From contig CAYVMN010000012.1 in the NCBI GenBank assembly GCA_964452575.1, positions 1 through 38,728 on the forward strand: a stretch of DNA of 38,728 nt, in the 5' to 3' direction. Positions 7,729-16,637 of the stretch are shown piece after piece. This DNA comes from CAYVMN01 sp964452575 (lineage in GTDB: Bacteria; Desulfobacterota; DSM-4660; Desulfatiglandales; Desulfatiglandaceae). The first letter of the stretch is position 1. Every line of letters starts with the position of its first letter. Both the position numbers and the translations under genes were made by a program. The notes beneath the pieces are model-generated. The model worked only from the letters and a program-made list of their open reading frames with translations, had not been told where the DNA came from and did no database searches.

Positions 7729-10176
7729 TTACAATGCCTTTTTCCTGTAAAGTAAAAGACTATTGGATACGACGGTAATGCTGCTCATGGCCATGGCCAG
7801 TGCCGCAAGGATTGGGTGGAGATGTCTCAAGAACCCGGGAAGGAACTCTAGCGGGTAGAGTACACCGGCTGCAACTGGTATGAGAACCAGATTATAGAAA
7901 AAGGCCCAGAAAAGGTTTTGCTTCACGGTCTTCATGGTGGTCCTGCCCAGATTAATGGCCTTGGGCACTCCTGTGAGGCTCCCGCTTGCAAGGATAACGT
8001 CCGCAGTCTCCATCGCCACATCTGTGCCCGTGCCTATAGCGATACCCACATCGGCCTGTGCTAGGGACGGGGCATCATTAATGCCGTCTCCAACCATTCC
8101 CACTTTTTCCCCTTTTTCCTGCAATTCCTTAACCTTTGAGGATTTCTCCTCCGGTAGGACCTCTGCAATCACCTCGTCAATGCTGACCTCCTCGGCAATG
8201 GCCCTGGCCGTCTGGATGTTGTCTCCGGTCAACATGACCACCTTGAGACCCATCCTGTGAAGCTCTCCAATGGCCTGCGCAGATTCCGGTTTGACAGTGT
8301 CTGCAAGGGCGATCAGTCCCAAGGGCCCTGTCTTGGTCGCCACAAACACTACGGTCTTGCCCTGCTGTTGGAGGGCCGCGACCCGGCCGGTTGTCTTGGA
8401 AAGATCTACAATAGGCCTTTCAAACCATTCCGGCTTGCCTACAAGGATTCTTTGTCCGTTTACATCTGCCTGAACCCCAAGCCCCCCGAATGCCCTGAAC
8501 CCCTTTGGCTCAAATAAGTCCACCCCCTGCCTCTCGGCTTCTATCACGATGGCCCGACCCAGTGGGTGTTCGGAACCCTTCTCCGCTGACGCCACAATCT
8601 TCAGGAGTTCTTCTTTCCCTTGTAGATGGGAATCCAAAGATATCAGATCCACAACGGCCGGTTTTCCAAGGGTGATAGTGCCCGTCTTGTCAAGGACAAC
8701 CGTGTTAAGCTTGGTGGAAAGCTCCAGGGCCTCACTGTTTTTAAATAGAAGCCCCTTTTCTGCCCCCCGTCCCGTCCCGGCCATTATGGCGGTGGGAGTG
8801 GCCAAGCCCAGCGCGCAGGGACATGCGATAACCAAGACCGCCACCAGGCGTATCATGGCCGGGACAAATTCACCACCGATGGTCCACCAGAGGAGGAAGG
8901 TCAGAAGGGCGATCCCCATGACCCCCGGGACAAAGATAGCGGCCACCCGATCCGCTAGTGCCTGGATCGGGGCCTTACTGCCCTGTGCCTCTTGAACTAG
9001 CCGGATAATCCGGGCCAGGGCCGTGTCCTTTCCCACCCGGGTTGCCTCTAACTTGAGGCGCCCATGACCATTCAAGGTACCACCGGCAACCTGGGCACCT
9101 GCGACCTTGTCCACTGGAATGGGCTCACCCGTGAGCATGGATTCATCCACGCTAGACTCCCCCTCCAGGACAGTACCGTCTACAGGAATGCTCTCACCCG
9201 GTCGGACTATGACCACATCCCCCACCTTTACCCGTGAGAGCGGGATATCCCTCTCCTGTCCATCCTCTAGGATTGTAGCAGTTTTGGGCCGCAACCCCAT
9301 CAGCTTGCGTATGGCACCCCCGGTCCTGGCCTTTGTCCTGGACTCCAGCATCTTACCCAATTTGATGAGTGTGATGATGACCGCGGATGTTTCGAAATAT
9401 ACATGCTGGCCAAGTAATGGATTAAACAGCACAAACAGGGAGTAAAAATAGGCAACGGATGATCCCAATGCCACGAGGACATCCATATTGGCACTGCCAT
9501 TCTTGATGCTCTTCCAGCCCCCTGTATAGTAGTCCCATCCCGTATAAAACTGAACAGGCGTGGCCAGGGCAAGAAAGAGCCAGTTGACCCATGGGGCGTG
9601 GGCCCATGAGCCAAATATTCCGAAGTCCCGTCCCATGCTGAGCAGGAAAAGGGGCACAGTGAAGACCAGGCCTGTAATGAACTTTCGCGTCTGGTTCCGG
9701 ATCTCCTCCCTTCGGGCCTTTAGCTCCGCATCTTCAGCTTCAAGGGCTTCCTGTGGTGATATGGCACCGTATCCGGCTTTCTCTATGGCGGAGATGATCT
9801 CCTCTATGGAGGTTAAGGTGGGGATGTACTCCACATGGGCCCGTTCAGAGCCAAAATTGACGGATGCACGGACCACACCAGGCGCCTTTTTCCTCAAGGC
9901 CCTCTCGATGTTCATTGCACAGTTCGCACACGTCATGCCGGTGACAGGGATCTCAGCAGTGGAGAGTGCAACGCCGTAACCGATGCCCCGAATTCTCTCT
10001 TCCAGATCCTTCAGATGGACCCGGGCAGGGTCAAACGAGACCTCGGCCTGTTCGGTAGCAAGATTGACATTTACCCGATTAACGCCCTCAAGTTTCTTGA
10101 GGTTTCTTTCAATATTGAGGGCACAGTTCGCACATGTCATGCCTTTTATGGGGATCAGGACGCTCTTTTCAGACAT
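7729..10176 (-). CDS. copA: Copper-exporting P1B-type ATPase CopA
   Basis: An 815-residue inner-membrane heavy-metal ATPase. Two N-terminal metal-binding domains carry GMTCANC (Cys15/18 and Cys83/86). The membrane metal site is CPC at 452-454. The phosphorylation motif DKTGT is at 496-500, followed by SEHPLG, MLTGDN and GDGINDAPSLAQADVGIAIG. CPC with paired CxxC domains indicates Cu+ (or Ag+) export to the periplasm. Length and domain order are typical. The ATG has AAGGA at good spacing. No CopZ chaperone or CueR/CsoR regulator gene is adjacent, so regulation is not evident beyond the candidate promoter. Confidence 0.95.
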   Translation of the reverse strand: MSEKSVLIPIKGMTCANCALNIERNLKKLEGVNRVNVNLATEQAEVSFDPARVHLKDLEERIRGIGYGVALSTAEIPVTGMTCANCAMNIERALRKKAPGVVRASVNFGSERAHVEYIPTLTSIEEIISAIEKAGYGAISPQEALEAEDAELKARREEIRNQTRKFITGLVFTVPLFLLSMGRDFGIFGSWAHAPWVNWLFLALATPVQFYTGWDYYTGGWKSIKNGSANMDVLVALGSSVAYFYSLFVLFNPLLGQHVYFETSAVIITLIKLGKMLESRTKARTGGAIRKLMGLRPKTATILEDGQERDIPLSRVKVGDVVIVRPGESIPVDGTVLEGESSVDESMLTGEPIPVDKVAGAQVAGGTLNGHGRLKLEATRVGKDTALARIIRLVQEAQGSKAPIQALADRVAAIFVPGVMGIALLTFLLWWTIGGEFVPAMIRLVAVLVIACPCALGLATPTAIMAGTGRGAEKGLLFKNSEALELSTKLNTVVLDKTGTITLGKPAVVDLISLDSHLQGKEELLKIVASAEKGSEHPLGRAIVIEAERQGVDLFEPKGFRAFGGLGVQADVNGQRILVGKPEWFERPIVDLSKTTGRVAALQQQGKTVVFVATKTGPLGLIALADTVKPESAQAIGELHRMGLKVVMLTGDNIQTARAIAEEVSIDEVIAEVLPEEKSSKVKELQEKGEKVGMVGDGINDAPSLAQADVGIAIGTGTDVAMETADVILASGSLTGVPKAINLGRTTMKTVKQNLFWAFFYNLVLIPVAAGVLYPLEFLPGFLRHLHPILAALAMAMSSITVVSNSLLLYRKKAL

Positions 10177-10297
10177 AAAATTTCCTTATCACTTTGGAAT
10201 GGGCCATGTGAGATCACAGGGTATTCGTTTAGGGCGCTGTTCCGCATTTCTTATACAATTTAATCGCCTTTGCTAGGTGCCAATGGGCCTACTTAGT

Positions 10298-10325
10298 AAT
10301 TTAATTGTTCGAGCCAGGATGTCAA
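10298..10325 (-). promoter_or_regulatory. Candidate sigma-70 promoter for copA
   Basis: TTGACA (10325-10320), a 16-base spacer and TAAATT (10303-10298) on the minus strand would start transcription near 10291, leaving a leader of about 115 bases. No clear MerR-type dyad was seen between the hexamers. Confidence 0.4.
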
Positions 10326-10397
10326 AGGGCATAGCCGTCTTCACGAGCAGAGAAGAAAAGGGTAGGTGTTTGAGTCAGGCGGGTAGGACCAGCCCCG

Positions 10398-11234
10398 TTA
10401 CTCCACTTGTCTCACAAGCCTGAAACCGGTGGTCTGGTACCTGCTCATGGGATGGCCGTAATTTCGATTGGCACTGCGGCAGAGATATCCGTATTTGAAC
10501 CAGCTTCCCCCCCGGCGGACCTTGGCCGTTCCTGAAGCAGGCCCGCTGGGGTCGACTGCGCCACCCTTGGGGTAAGGGCCATATTGATCTTCACACCATT
10601 CCCAGACATTGCCGTGCATCTCATAAAGCCCCCATGCATTGGGAGGGTAGCTCTTGACCGGCGCCGGGCCATCCGGTGCCACCCCTCTTGATTCAATGTA
10701 GTCTACACATTTGTCCGACTTCTGGGTGTTGTTACTATACATGGCCTTGGTGCAATCGATCTCATTTCCCCAGCTATAAGGGGTGGTGCTGCCCGCCCTG
10801 CAGGCATATTCCCACTGCGACTCTGTTGGTAGACTATAGGTACCTTCCTTGAGGGTATTTAACTTCGCAATGAACTCCATGCAGTCATGCCAGGAGACCT
10901 TCACCACCGGTTCGTTATCTGGTCCTTTTTGTTCGCCAAAGAGCTTTGTGCCCATCAGGGACCTCCATTGTTTGAGGGTGACCTCGGTAGTCTGCATATA
11001 AAATGGCTTACTGATAGTTACCTTGTGCAAGACCTCGTCTCTATTTCTGTTGGGTTCACTGCTTGGACTACCCATGGTGAAGGTCCCGGCCGGAATCAAG
11101 ACAAACTCCATCCCCAGAGAATTTGTAAAGGTCCTTTCTAAGGCAAAGGCGGAGATATTAGAAAGGAGGCCTGAAGTCAGGATTAATGAAAGCATGATGA
11201 ATAAACCAAAGGACCTTCGCGCTATGTCTGCCAT
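10398..11234 (-). CDS. Exported SUMF1/formylglycine-generating-enzyme-fold protein
   Basis: A 278-residue protein with a signal peptide (residues 1 to about 31, hydrophobic FGLFIMLSLILTSGLLS). The body is a SUMF1/FGE-sulfatase fold: GMEFVLIPAGTFTMGS, EVTLKQW, LPTESQWEYACRAG, NAWGLYEMHGNVWEWCED and VRRGGSWF, ending GFRLVRQ. The paired catalytic Cys stretch of true formylglycine-generating enzymes is not present; only one Cys (LCRSANR) lies in that segment. So it is probably not a sulfatase activator, and its role is unknown. AGGAGG lies seven bases before the ATG. No sulfatase gene is nearby. Confidence 0.8.
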   Translation of the reverse strand: MADIARRSFGLFIMLSLILTSGLLSNISAFALERTFTNSLGMEFVLIPAGTFTMGSPSSEPNRNRDEVLHKVTISKPFYMQTTEVTLKQWRSLMGTKLFGEQKGPDNEPVVKVSWHDCMEFIAKLNTLKEGTYSLPTESQWEYACRAGSTTPYSWGNEIDCTKAMYSNNTQKSDKCVDYIESRGVAPDGPAPVKSYPPNAWGLYEMHGNVWEWCEDQYGPYPKGGAVDPSGPASGTAKVRRGGSWFKYGYLCRSANRNYGHPMSRYQTTGFRLVRQVE

Positions 11235-11375
11235 TTCGATGCCTCCTTTTTTCGTTCAATGACATTTAATGAAAATGATGGGACCCGGGGAACCTTTCCC
11301 TAAGACTGCAATAAAAATATGCATAAATTTACCAGAAAAGGCCCTCGAGAGAAAGAAGAAATTTCTTATAAAGAG

Positions 11376-12158
11376 TTAAAATCTCCTGAGCAACCATATC
11401 AACGAACTGATAAGGCACTGGATCACCCTTGCCCTTACCCCCTCCATGCTCTCGGTCACGACTCGCCTGGTTAGGGGTTCAACAAAGAGGTCCTGATTGA
11501 TCTCTATCTGCAATGCCACCTTTCCAATCATCTTTCCCTCTCGGCCATAATGCCTTACTATAAACCCGCCAGAATAGGGCTCATTAAAGGCAACTGAAAA
11601 TCCGGCACCCTGGAAGGCCTGCTTCATTTTGTACATGGCCTCCGCTGGACATGTGGTCTCGCCCAAGGAGGGATCCATATCTCCCTCCAGGTTCCCATTA
11701 TTGCCCAGGATGATGTCCTTTCTCTTCCTCCCCCTGTCCGGTGCCTCCGGGGGGCCGGTCCCGTTGAGGGAATGGCAGTCCACCAGACCTCTGATGTTGG
11801 GCCGGGACAGGGCCTCCTTCAGTCGGTTGTGATAGGGCCAGTAGTATTTCCCTAGCCGCCTCTCTACCTCGGCCTCGCCAGGGGACAACCCTGTCCGGTA
11901 CACCGGCCGGCCATAATAATCTACCTCGGCAATCACGCCCCTTGGCCCCCGTTGATGGGTACCCCTGTTTAGATCCACCACGATCCTGCTCCAAGGGGCA
12001 CGCAGGACTTCTTCGGCAGGCAGCAATCCAAAGATCTCCCCTGTCCCTATGTCGGTCGACTCACATATCTCCCCGTCGCTCAGGGAGACATCCGACCTTA
12101 TTGCACCGGGAACCAGACTCGAACAATGGGGGAGTGATACGATAAATGGGAGTTTCAT
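11376..12158 (-). CDS. N-formylglutamate amidohydrolase-fold hydrolase
   Basis: About 260 residues. Motifs of the zinc-dependent N-formylglutamate deformylase superfamily are visible: SLPHCSS near the N-terminus, VDLNRG, GLVDCHSL and ALQIEINQ. Characterised members cleave N-formyl- or N-carbamoyl-type amides of acidic amino acids; related folds include peptidoglycan amidases. No histidine-degradation genes (hutHUI) are nearby, so a role in the adjacent ATP-grasp pathway is more likely. The ATG at 12158 is chosen because it overlaps the TGA of the preceding ATP-grasp gene (ATGA). A longer reading to 12248 would overlap that gene by 94 bases. Last gene of the ten-gene run. Confidence 0.75.
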   Translation of the reverse strand: MKLPFIVSLPHCSSLVPGAIRSDVSLSDGEICESTDIGTGEIFGLLPAEEVLRAPWSRIVVDLNRGTHQRGPRGVIAEVDYYGRPVYRTGLSPGEAEVERRLGKYYWPYHNRLKEALSRPNIRGLVDCHSLNGTGPPEAPDRGRKRKDIILGNNGNLEGDMDPSLGETTCPAEAMYKMKQAFQGAGFSVAFNEPYSGGFIVRHYGREGKMIGKVALQIEINQDLFVEPLTRRVVTESMEGVRARVIQCLISSLIWLLRRF

Positions 12159-13672
12159 CTGTCGTAGACCCAATCGATAACACCTAGTGCGTGGGGCGAG
12201 ACGACCCCCTTCATATCGGCAATAGGGTATGAAAAGAGGATCCGGCATAGCCTGTAAGGGGGATCTGTAGACCCAAAGACCTCTCCTGAGGCTCCATAAC
12301 CTATGCCTGACCGGGGGGACTCCCTGCCCGTCTCATCTGAGGACTTGCGAAAGGGCAGGGGTCCTGTGGAGCTTAATGGGCCATCTATGACAACAAATTG
12401 CGTGTCATTCCTGATATCCTGGTAGTCATAGGCAGGGCTGACAAAAGATATCCTTTTCTCTTTCTCATTATGTTCATATAGCCCTGGCCTCAGGTCTCTC
12501 ACGGAGGCCCCCTCTATCTCGCCCCGGAGAAACAGCAAGAGGTGACTCCCTCTTATGGGCGTAGAGTAATCCTCATTCAAGGCCTCCACATCTATCTCGT
12601 ATTTCACATCCAGGAACTCTAAGATGTGGAAGACTTCCAAGGGTATCTTGCCGGCCTTGAGATAAAGGAGAGATAGCATGGGAAATGCGCCCGTAAACCT
12701 GGGATTGATTTCAAGCGGATATACCTCTTCATTTCCCTCATCGATGATGAAATCGATTCCCAATATGCCTTTATACCCCCTGTCCCATAGATATCTACCT
12801 ATTCGTTCAACCTGGTCCCTGGCGGCCCGGACAATGCCTGAGGGCCACCTCCCTTCATCCCACACATGGCCACAAAAGATGCCGTCCTCTGGAAAGGTCC
12901 TGCAATAAGATAGGTCAATCAGCTGTCTCTGAAGCCTTGATGTGAGGACCCCGTTTCTTGTCAGGCAGACAGCAACGCTAGCCGGTATCCCTTGAACATA
13001 CCTGTGGATAGATACAGAGGCAATTTTCACCCCTCGCCAGATCTCCTCTTTCAGTCGTTCCTTTAGTTGCTCATAGCCCTCTGGCGATCTTACAAAAAAT
13101 GTCCCTCTCCCACCCCCTTGACTTATGTCGGGGAGCTGGACCACAAACTCAGGCCCTAACCTCTTGGCCCAGTGATCATATCCCAGGCCGCGGAACACCT
13201 GCAAGGGATAGATAGTCCCTGGTACCTTTGGGAGCCCAAGCTCTGCTACCAACTTCTCGAAAAAGGCCCTTCCCCCTACCTGAATTCGCAGGTCAGCGGG
13301 ATTTGCCAGCAGCCTCCAGCCCTCCCTTTTCGCCAGGTCCACCAGACCGGGGTAATTCTGATACAGGAGGAGGGACCTTGGCATAGGGAGTTTTCTCAAG
13401 AACCGTTGCACTGGTGAATGGCGAAGGAGGAGTTCGGAATTGAGGCCTCTTCCCTGGACAGGTTTTCCTATTTCTTCTTCGAGGCAGAATATCTCCGCCT
13501 TGGCCCTCAGCAGGGGGAGATCAAGGGTCTTTCTTAGGCTCACAATGTGGTAAGGGGCTCCCAGGAAGCAGGCGGGTGAGATCCGGGAGTAGGCCGTCAT
13601 TCCCACCCCTGTCAGTGTTCCGGGTAAAGAGGCAAAAAGTCCTCTTACATCTTCTAAACCGCGTAAAGGCAT
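12155..13672 (-). CDS. ATP-grasp ligase of unassigned family
   Basis: A 505-residue protein. After an N-terminal pre-ATP-grasp region (about 1-125), a central ATP-grasp fold is visible: a glycine-rich loop (ISQGGGRGTFFV), a second subdomain and the metal-binding end GIDFIIDEG..YPLEINPRFTG near 315-340. About 150 residues follow that I do not recognise. ATP-grasp enzymes join a carboxylate to an amine or thiol through an acyl-phosphate. The substrates are unknown. It lies eight bases after the transporter ATPase gene and overlaps the amidohydrolase gene by four bases, so it may build a bond that the hydrolase breaks. The ATG lacks a strong ribosome site; a start at 13600 is an alternative. Confidence 0.7.
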   Translation of the reverse strand: MPLRGLEDVRGLFASLPGTLTGVGMTAYSRISPACFLGAPYHIVSLRKTLDLPLLRAKAEIFCLEEEIGKPVQGRGLNSELLLRHSPVQRFLRKLPMPRSLLLYQNYPGLVDLAKREGWRLLANPADLRIQVGGRAFFEKLVAELGLPKVPGTIYPLQVFRGLGYDHWAKRLGPEFVVQLPDISQGGGRGTFFVRSPEGYEQLKERLKEEIWRGVKIASVSIHRYVQGIPASVAVCLTRNGVLTSRLQRQLIDLSYCRTFPEDGIFCGHVWDEGRWPSGIVRAARDQVERIGRYLWDRGYKGILGIDFIIDEGNEEVYPLEINPRFTGAFPMLSLLYLKAGKIPLEVFHILEFLDVKYEIDVEALNEDYSTPIRGSHLLLFLRGEIEGASVRDLRPGLYEHNEKEKRISFVSPAYDYQDIRNDTQFVVIDGPLSSTGPLPFRKSSDETGRESPRSGIGYGASGEVFGSTDPPYRLCRILFSYPIADMKGVVSPHALGVIDWVYDR

Positions 13673-13680
13673 TCACTAAT

Positions 13681-14682
13681 TCAGACTTCAAACCCCTCTT
13701 CGACATAAAAGCAGGCTACGGAATGTAAAGAGGAAAGGTCCTTCAAATGAGGTCTTTCTTTGCCACATCTTGTGTCGCAGGCAACCCTGCATCGCGGGAA
13801 AAATGGGCAGCATCGACCATTCGCGTCTCCACGCTCGGCCTTTAGAAGGGTCCTGTAGTGCTTGACGTCTCCCCCCTGCCCGAACTTGGGGATGGCGTCA
13901 ATGAGTGCCTGGGTGTATGGATGTCTGGGGTTCGTGATGATTTCCTCTCCAGGTCCAATCTCCACCAGGTTTCCCTTGTATATTACTGCAATCCGGTCAC
14001 AGAGATACCTGGCCGCCGCGAGACTGTGGGTGATGAATAGGAGGGTCGCATCCATCTTTTCTCTCATCTCTAGCAGGATGTTGAAGATCTGTGCAGAAAT
14101 GGACGCATCAAGCATGGATGTGGGCTCGTCAGCGATGACGAACTGTGGTTTTGTGACCATAGCCCTGGCGATGGCAACCCTCTGCCTCTGTCCCCCACTC
14201 AGCCGGTGAGGATATCGATGCAAGAAGTGGCTTGGCGGTGAAAGCCCGACCGATTTCATGGCCTCCTTCACCATCTGCAGCCTGGTCTCTGCATTCCCGA
14301 TCTTGTGAATCACCAATGGCTCTGAAATCGTATCATAGACCGCGCGCTGGGGATTAAGAGACTGATAGGGGTCCTGGAAGATCATCTGTACCCTTCGGCG
14401 AAAGTCTTTTAGGGCTCGACCCTTGAGTCCTGTGATTTCAACACCGTCCAAGAATATTTTTCCCTGATCTGTCGCCTCGAGACTCACAATCAGCCGGCCT
14501 ACGGTGGTCTTGCCACTTCCGCTTTCTCCTACCAGACCAAAGATCTCCCCCTTATATATCCTGAGAGATATCCGGTTGAGCGCAACGACCTTCTTCCCCT
14601 GGCCTTTAAAAAGTGATTCCCTGGTCTTGTAGACCATACTCAGGTCTTCAATCTGAAGGATCGGGTTTTCTCTATTATCCAT
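13681..14682 (-). CDS. Oligopeptide/dipeptide ABC transporter ATPase, DppF type
   Basis: A 333-residue ABC ATPase with Walker A GESGSGKT, Q-loop MIFQDPYQSLNPQR, signature LSGGQRQR and Walker B FVIADEPTSMLD. The C-terminal oligopeptide-binding extension has Cys residues (RCCPFFPRC), as in the Dpp/Opp subfamily. It forms a cytoplasmic ATPase pair with the upstream gene product. The start has GAGGA four bases upstream. The gene is 54 bases after the DppD-type gene. Confidence 0.92.
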   Translation of the reverse strand: MDNRENPILQIEDLSMVYKTRESLFKGQGKKVVALNRISLRIYKGEIFGLVGESGSGKTTVGRLIVSLEATDQGKIFLDGVEITGLKGRALKDFRRRVQMIFQDPYQSLNPQRAVYDTISEPLVIHKIGNAETRLQMVKEAMKSVGLSPPSHFLHRYPHRLSGGQRQRVAIARAMVTKPQFVIADEPTSMLDASISAQIFNILLEMREKMDATLLFITHSLAAARYLCDRIAVIYKGNLVEIGPGEEIITNPRHPYTQALIDAIPKFGQGGDVKHYRTLLKAERGDANGRCCPFFPRCRVACDTRCGKERPHLKDLSSLHSVACFYVEEGFEV

Positions 14683-14736
14683 TATTTCCTCAGGCCAACT
14701 TGGGTGGAAGACTAATCACATTATGCATCTCGTTTG

Positions 14737-15690
14737 CTAACAATGGTAGCAAAGGCTCTTGTGCGTAGGGCTTACATCCAGCCACGCCGGGGTCTTCTTT
14801 TTACAACCAGGGCCGGACCCTGGACAGCGATCACAGAATCGGCACCCATCCGGGGGATAGATCAGGTTCGGTGTTTCACCAGGGATTGGTCGCAGCTCGC
14901 CCTTTTCCCCTGCAAGCGTAGGATAGGATGAAAGAAGGGCCTTTGTATAGGGATGGACAGGCGTGTCAAAGACCTCTTCTCTTGGCCCGTATTCCACCAG
15001 CTGCCCTGCATACATGATCCCGATACAATGGCACACATCCGCCACAATAGAAATATCGTGGGAGATGAAGATGATGCTTATATTAAACTTTTTCTGTAGG
15101 TTCTTGGTCTCTTCCAGGATCTGGTCCTGTACAATCACATCAAGGGCCGTAGTAGGCTCATCGGCAACGATCAGCTTAGGTCTGCAGGCCAAGGCCATTG
15201 CGATAATTGCCCTCTGTTTCATCCCACCGCTATATTGGTGCGGATAATCCCTCATACGTTCTTTAGGTATCCCTACCATCTGAAATAGGCCTTCGATCTG
15301 TTTGATCGCCTCCCATTTTTCAAGCCCAGGGTTATGAGTCAAGATGGCCTCAGCTATCTGATCTACCACCCGCTGTACCGGATTCAAGGCGTTCATGGCC
15401 GCCTGAAAGATCATGGCGATCTCACCCCACCTGATCTGCCTCATTTCTTCTTCAGAGACCTGGAGCAGGTCTTTACCATCAAAGAGGATCCTACCATTGG
15501 TGACCAATCCGTTGGGAGGGAGGAGCCCCAGCAGTGCCATGCCTATTGTGGTCTTGCCGCAGCCAGATTCTCCCACAAAACCCAGGGATTGACCCGCCTC
15601 CAGTGTAAAGGATACACCTTCCACCGCCCTCAGGTGGCCGTCCTTGGTGTTATAGCCGATGCACAGATTTTCCACTTCCAAGAGAGCCAT
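14737..15690 (-). CDS. Oligopeptide/dipeptide ABC transporter ATPase, DppD type
   Basis: A 317-residue ABC ATPase with Walker A GESGCGKT, Q-loop MIFQAAMNALNPVQ, signature YSGGMKQR and Walker B LIVADEPTTALD. The C-terminus has the Cys-rich segment CRFCDRCPGSGPGC typical of DppD/OppD proteins. It lies directly after the DppC gene (stop and start almost touching: TAG-G-ATG), so the ATPase and permease are co-translated. Confidence 0.92.
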   Translation of the reverse strand: MALLEVENLCIGYNTKDGHLRAVEGVSFTLEAGQSLGFVGESGCGKTTIGMALLGLLPPNGLVTNGRILFDGKDLLQVSEEEMRQIRWGEIAMIFQAAMNALNPVQRVVDQIAEAILTHNPGLEKWEAIKQIEGLFQMVGIPKERMRDYPHQYSGGMKQRAIIAMALACRPKLIVADEPTTALDVIVQDQILEETKNLQKKFNISIIFISHDISIVADVCHCIGIMYAGQLVEYGPREEVFDTPVHPYTKALLSSYPTLAGEKGELRPIPGETPNLIYPPDGCRFCDRCPGSGPGCKKKTPAWLDVSPTHKSLCYHC

Positions 15691-15691
15691 C

Positions 15692-16624
15692 CTATGCCCC
15701 CCGGTCCTCCCTTCTCAGCCTTGGGTCAAGCACCTCATCCATGGCCCTTCCCAGCATATAAAACGAGAGCGTGATGAGAGATATGCATATGCCAGGGGGA
15801 AGAAGCCAATAGGGTGCCCTAAACATATGTCCCGTCTTCCAGACCCACTGTAGCATCATCCCCCAGCTCACTGTTCCCGGGTCTCCGAACCCCAAAAAGG
15901 CCAGGGCAGCCTCAATGATAATCGCAGATGTGACTCGGAAGGTCATGAACAGGAATGCAAGGGGCAACACATTGGGCATGATGTGCCTTCCTATGATCCT
16001 CAAATGCGAGGCCCCGGCCACCTTGGCTGCTTCAATAAAGGACCTCTGCTTCAGGGACAATGTCTGGCCCCTGATCACCCGAGATACCCCTGGCCAGCGG
16101 AACAGGGCAATAATCACAACGATGGTCCAGATGTTGAGTTGCCCAAAGACCGAGGCCAAGATCAGCACCACAAGTAATGTGGGCATGACCATAATCATGT
16201 CCGCGAGGCGCATCAGCAGCGTATCCATGAATCTGCCCATGTATCCGGCGATCATTCCTATGGTGGTCCCCATAAAAATGCTCATAACCGCCGCTGAAAC
16301 GCCCACCATAAAGGCGACCCTGGCCCCTGCCAGGAGCTGGCTCAGTATATCTCGGCCCATGAAGTCCGTCCCCAGCCAGTGTCTCCAGGAAGGGCCTACA
16401 GAATAATGGATGTCCGGATCTACACCCGTCATGGGATTGTACATGGGGTTGATCAGGGGAGGTATAAAGCTGCAGATGGCCATAGCCGCGAATAGAATCA
16501 GGAGGGTGAGGCCTATCTTACCCAAGAGGCTCTGCTTGAAGATAGACCACCCTTCCAAGAGGGGGCCTAACCAGCGAAGGCTTCGCGAGATATCTGAATC
16601 TGAATCCGATTTGTTGGCCTTCAT
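15692..16624 (-). CDS. Dipeptide-type ABC transporter permease, DppC type
   Basis: A 310-residue inner-membrane permease with about six membrane segments and the N-terminal hydrophobic segment of the DppC family (LTLLILFAAMAICSFIPP). It has the family phrase HWLGTDFMGRDILSQLLAGAR and the ATPase-contacting EAA loop (SFIEAAKVAGASHLRIIGRHI). It pairs with the DppB-type permease encoded 13 bases upstream. Confidence 0.92.
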   Translation of the reverse strand: MKANKSDSDSDISRSLRWLGPLLEGWSIFKQSLLGKIGLTLLILFAAMAICSFIPPLINPMYNPMTGVDPDIHYSVGPSWRHWLGTDFMGRDILSQLLAGARVAFMVGVSAAVMSIFMGTTIGMIAGYMGRFMDTLLMRLADMIMVMPTLLVVLILASVFGQLNIWTIVVIIALFRWPGVSRVIRGQTLSLKQRSFIEAAKVAGASHLRIIGRHIMPNVLPLAFLFMTFRVTSAIIIEAALAFLGFGDPGTVSWGMMLQWVWKTGHMFRAPYWLLPPGICISLITLSFYMLGRAMDEVLDPRLRREDRGA

Positions 16625-16637
16625 CAGGTGCTACCCT

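Noticed and set aside
10398..11234. True formylglycine-generating enzyme (sulfatase activator)
   Set aside because: The paired catalytic cysteines are missing and no sulfatase gene is nearby; only the SUMF1 fold is supported.
11356..11367. Palindrome AAGAAATTTCTT upstream of the SUMF1-fold gene
   Set aside because: A/T-rich and short; expected by chance, and no promoter could be aligned to it.
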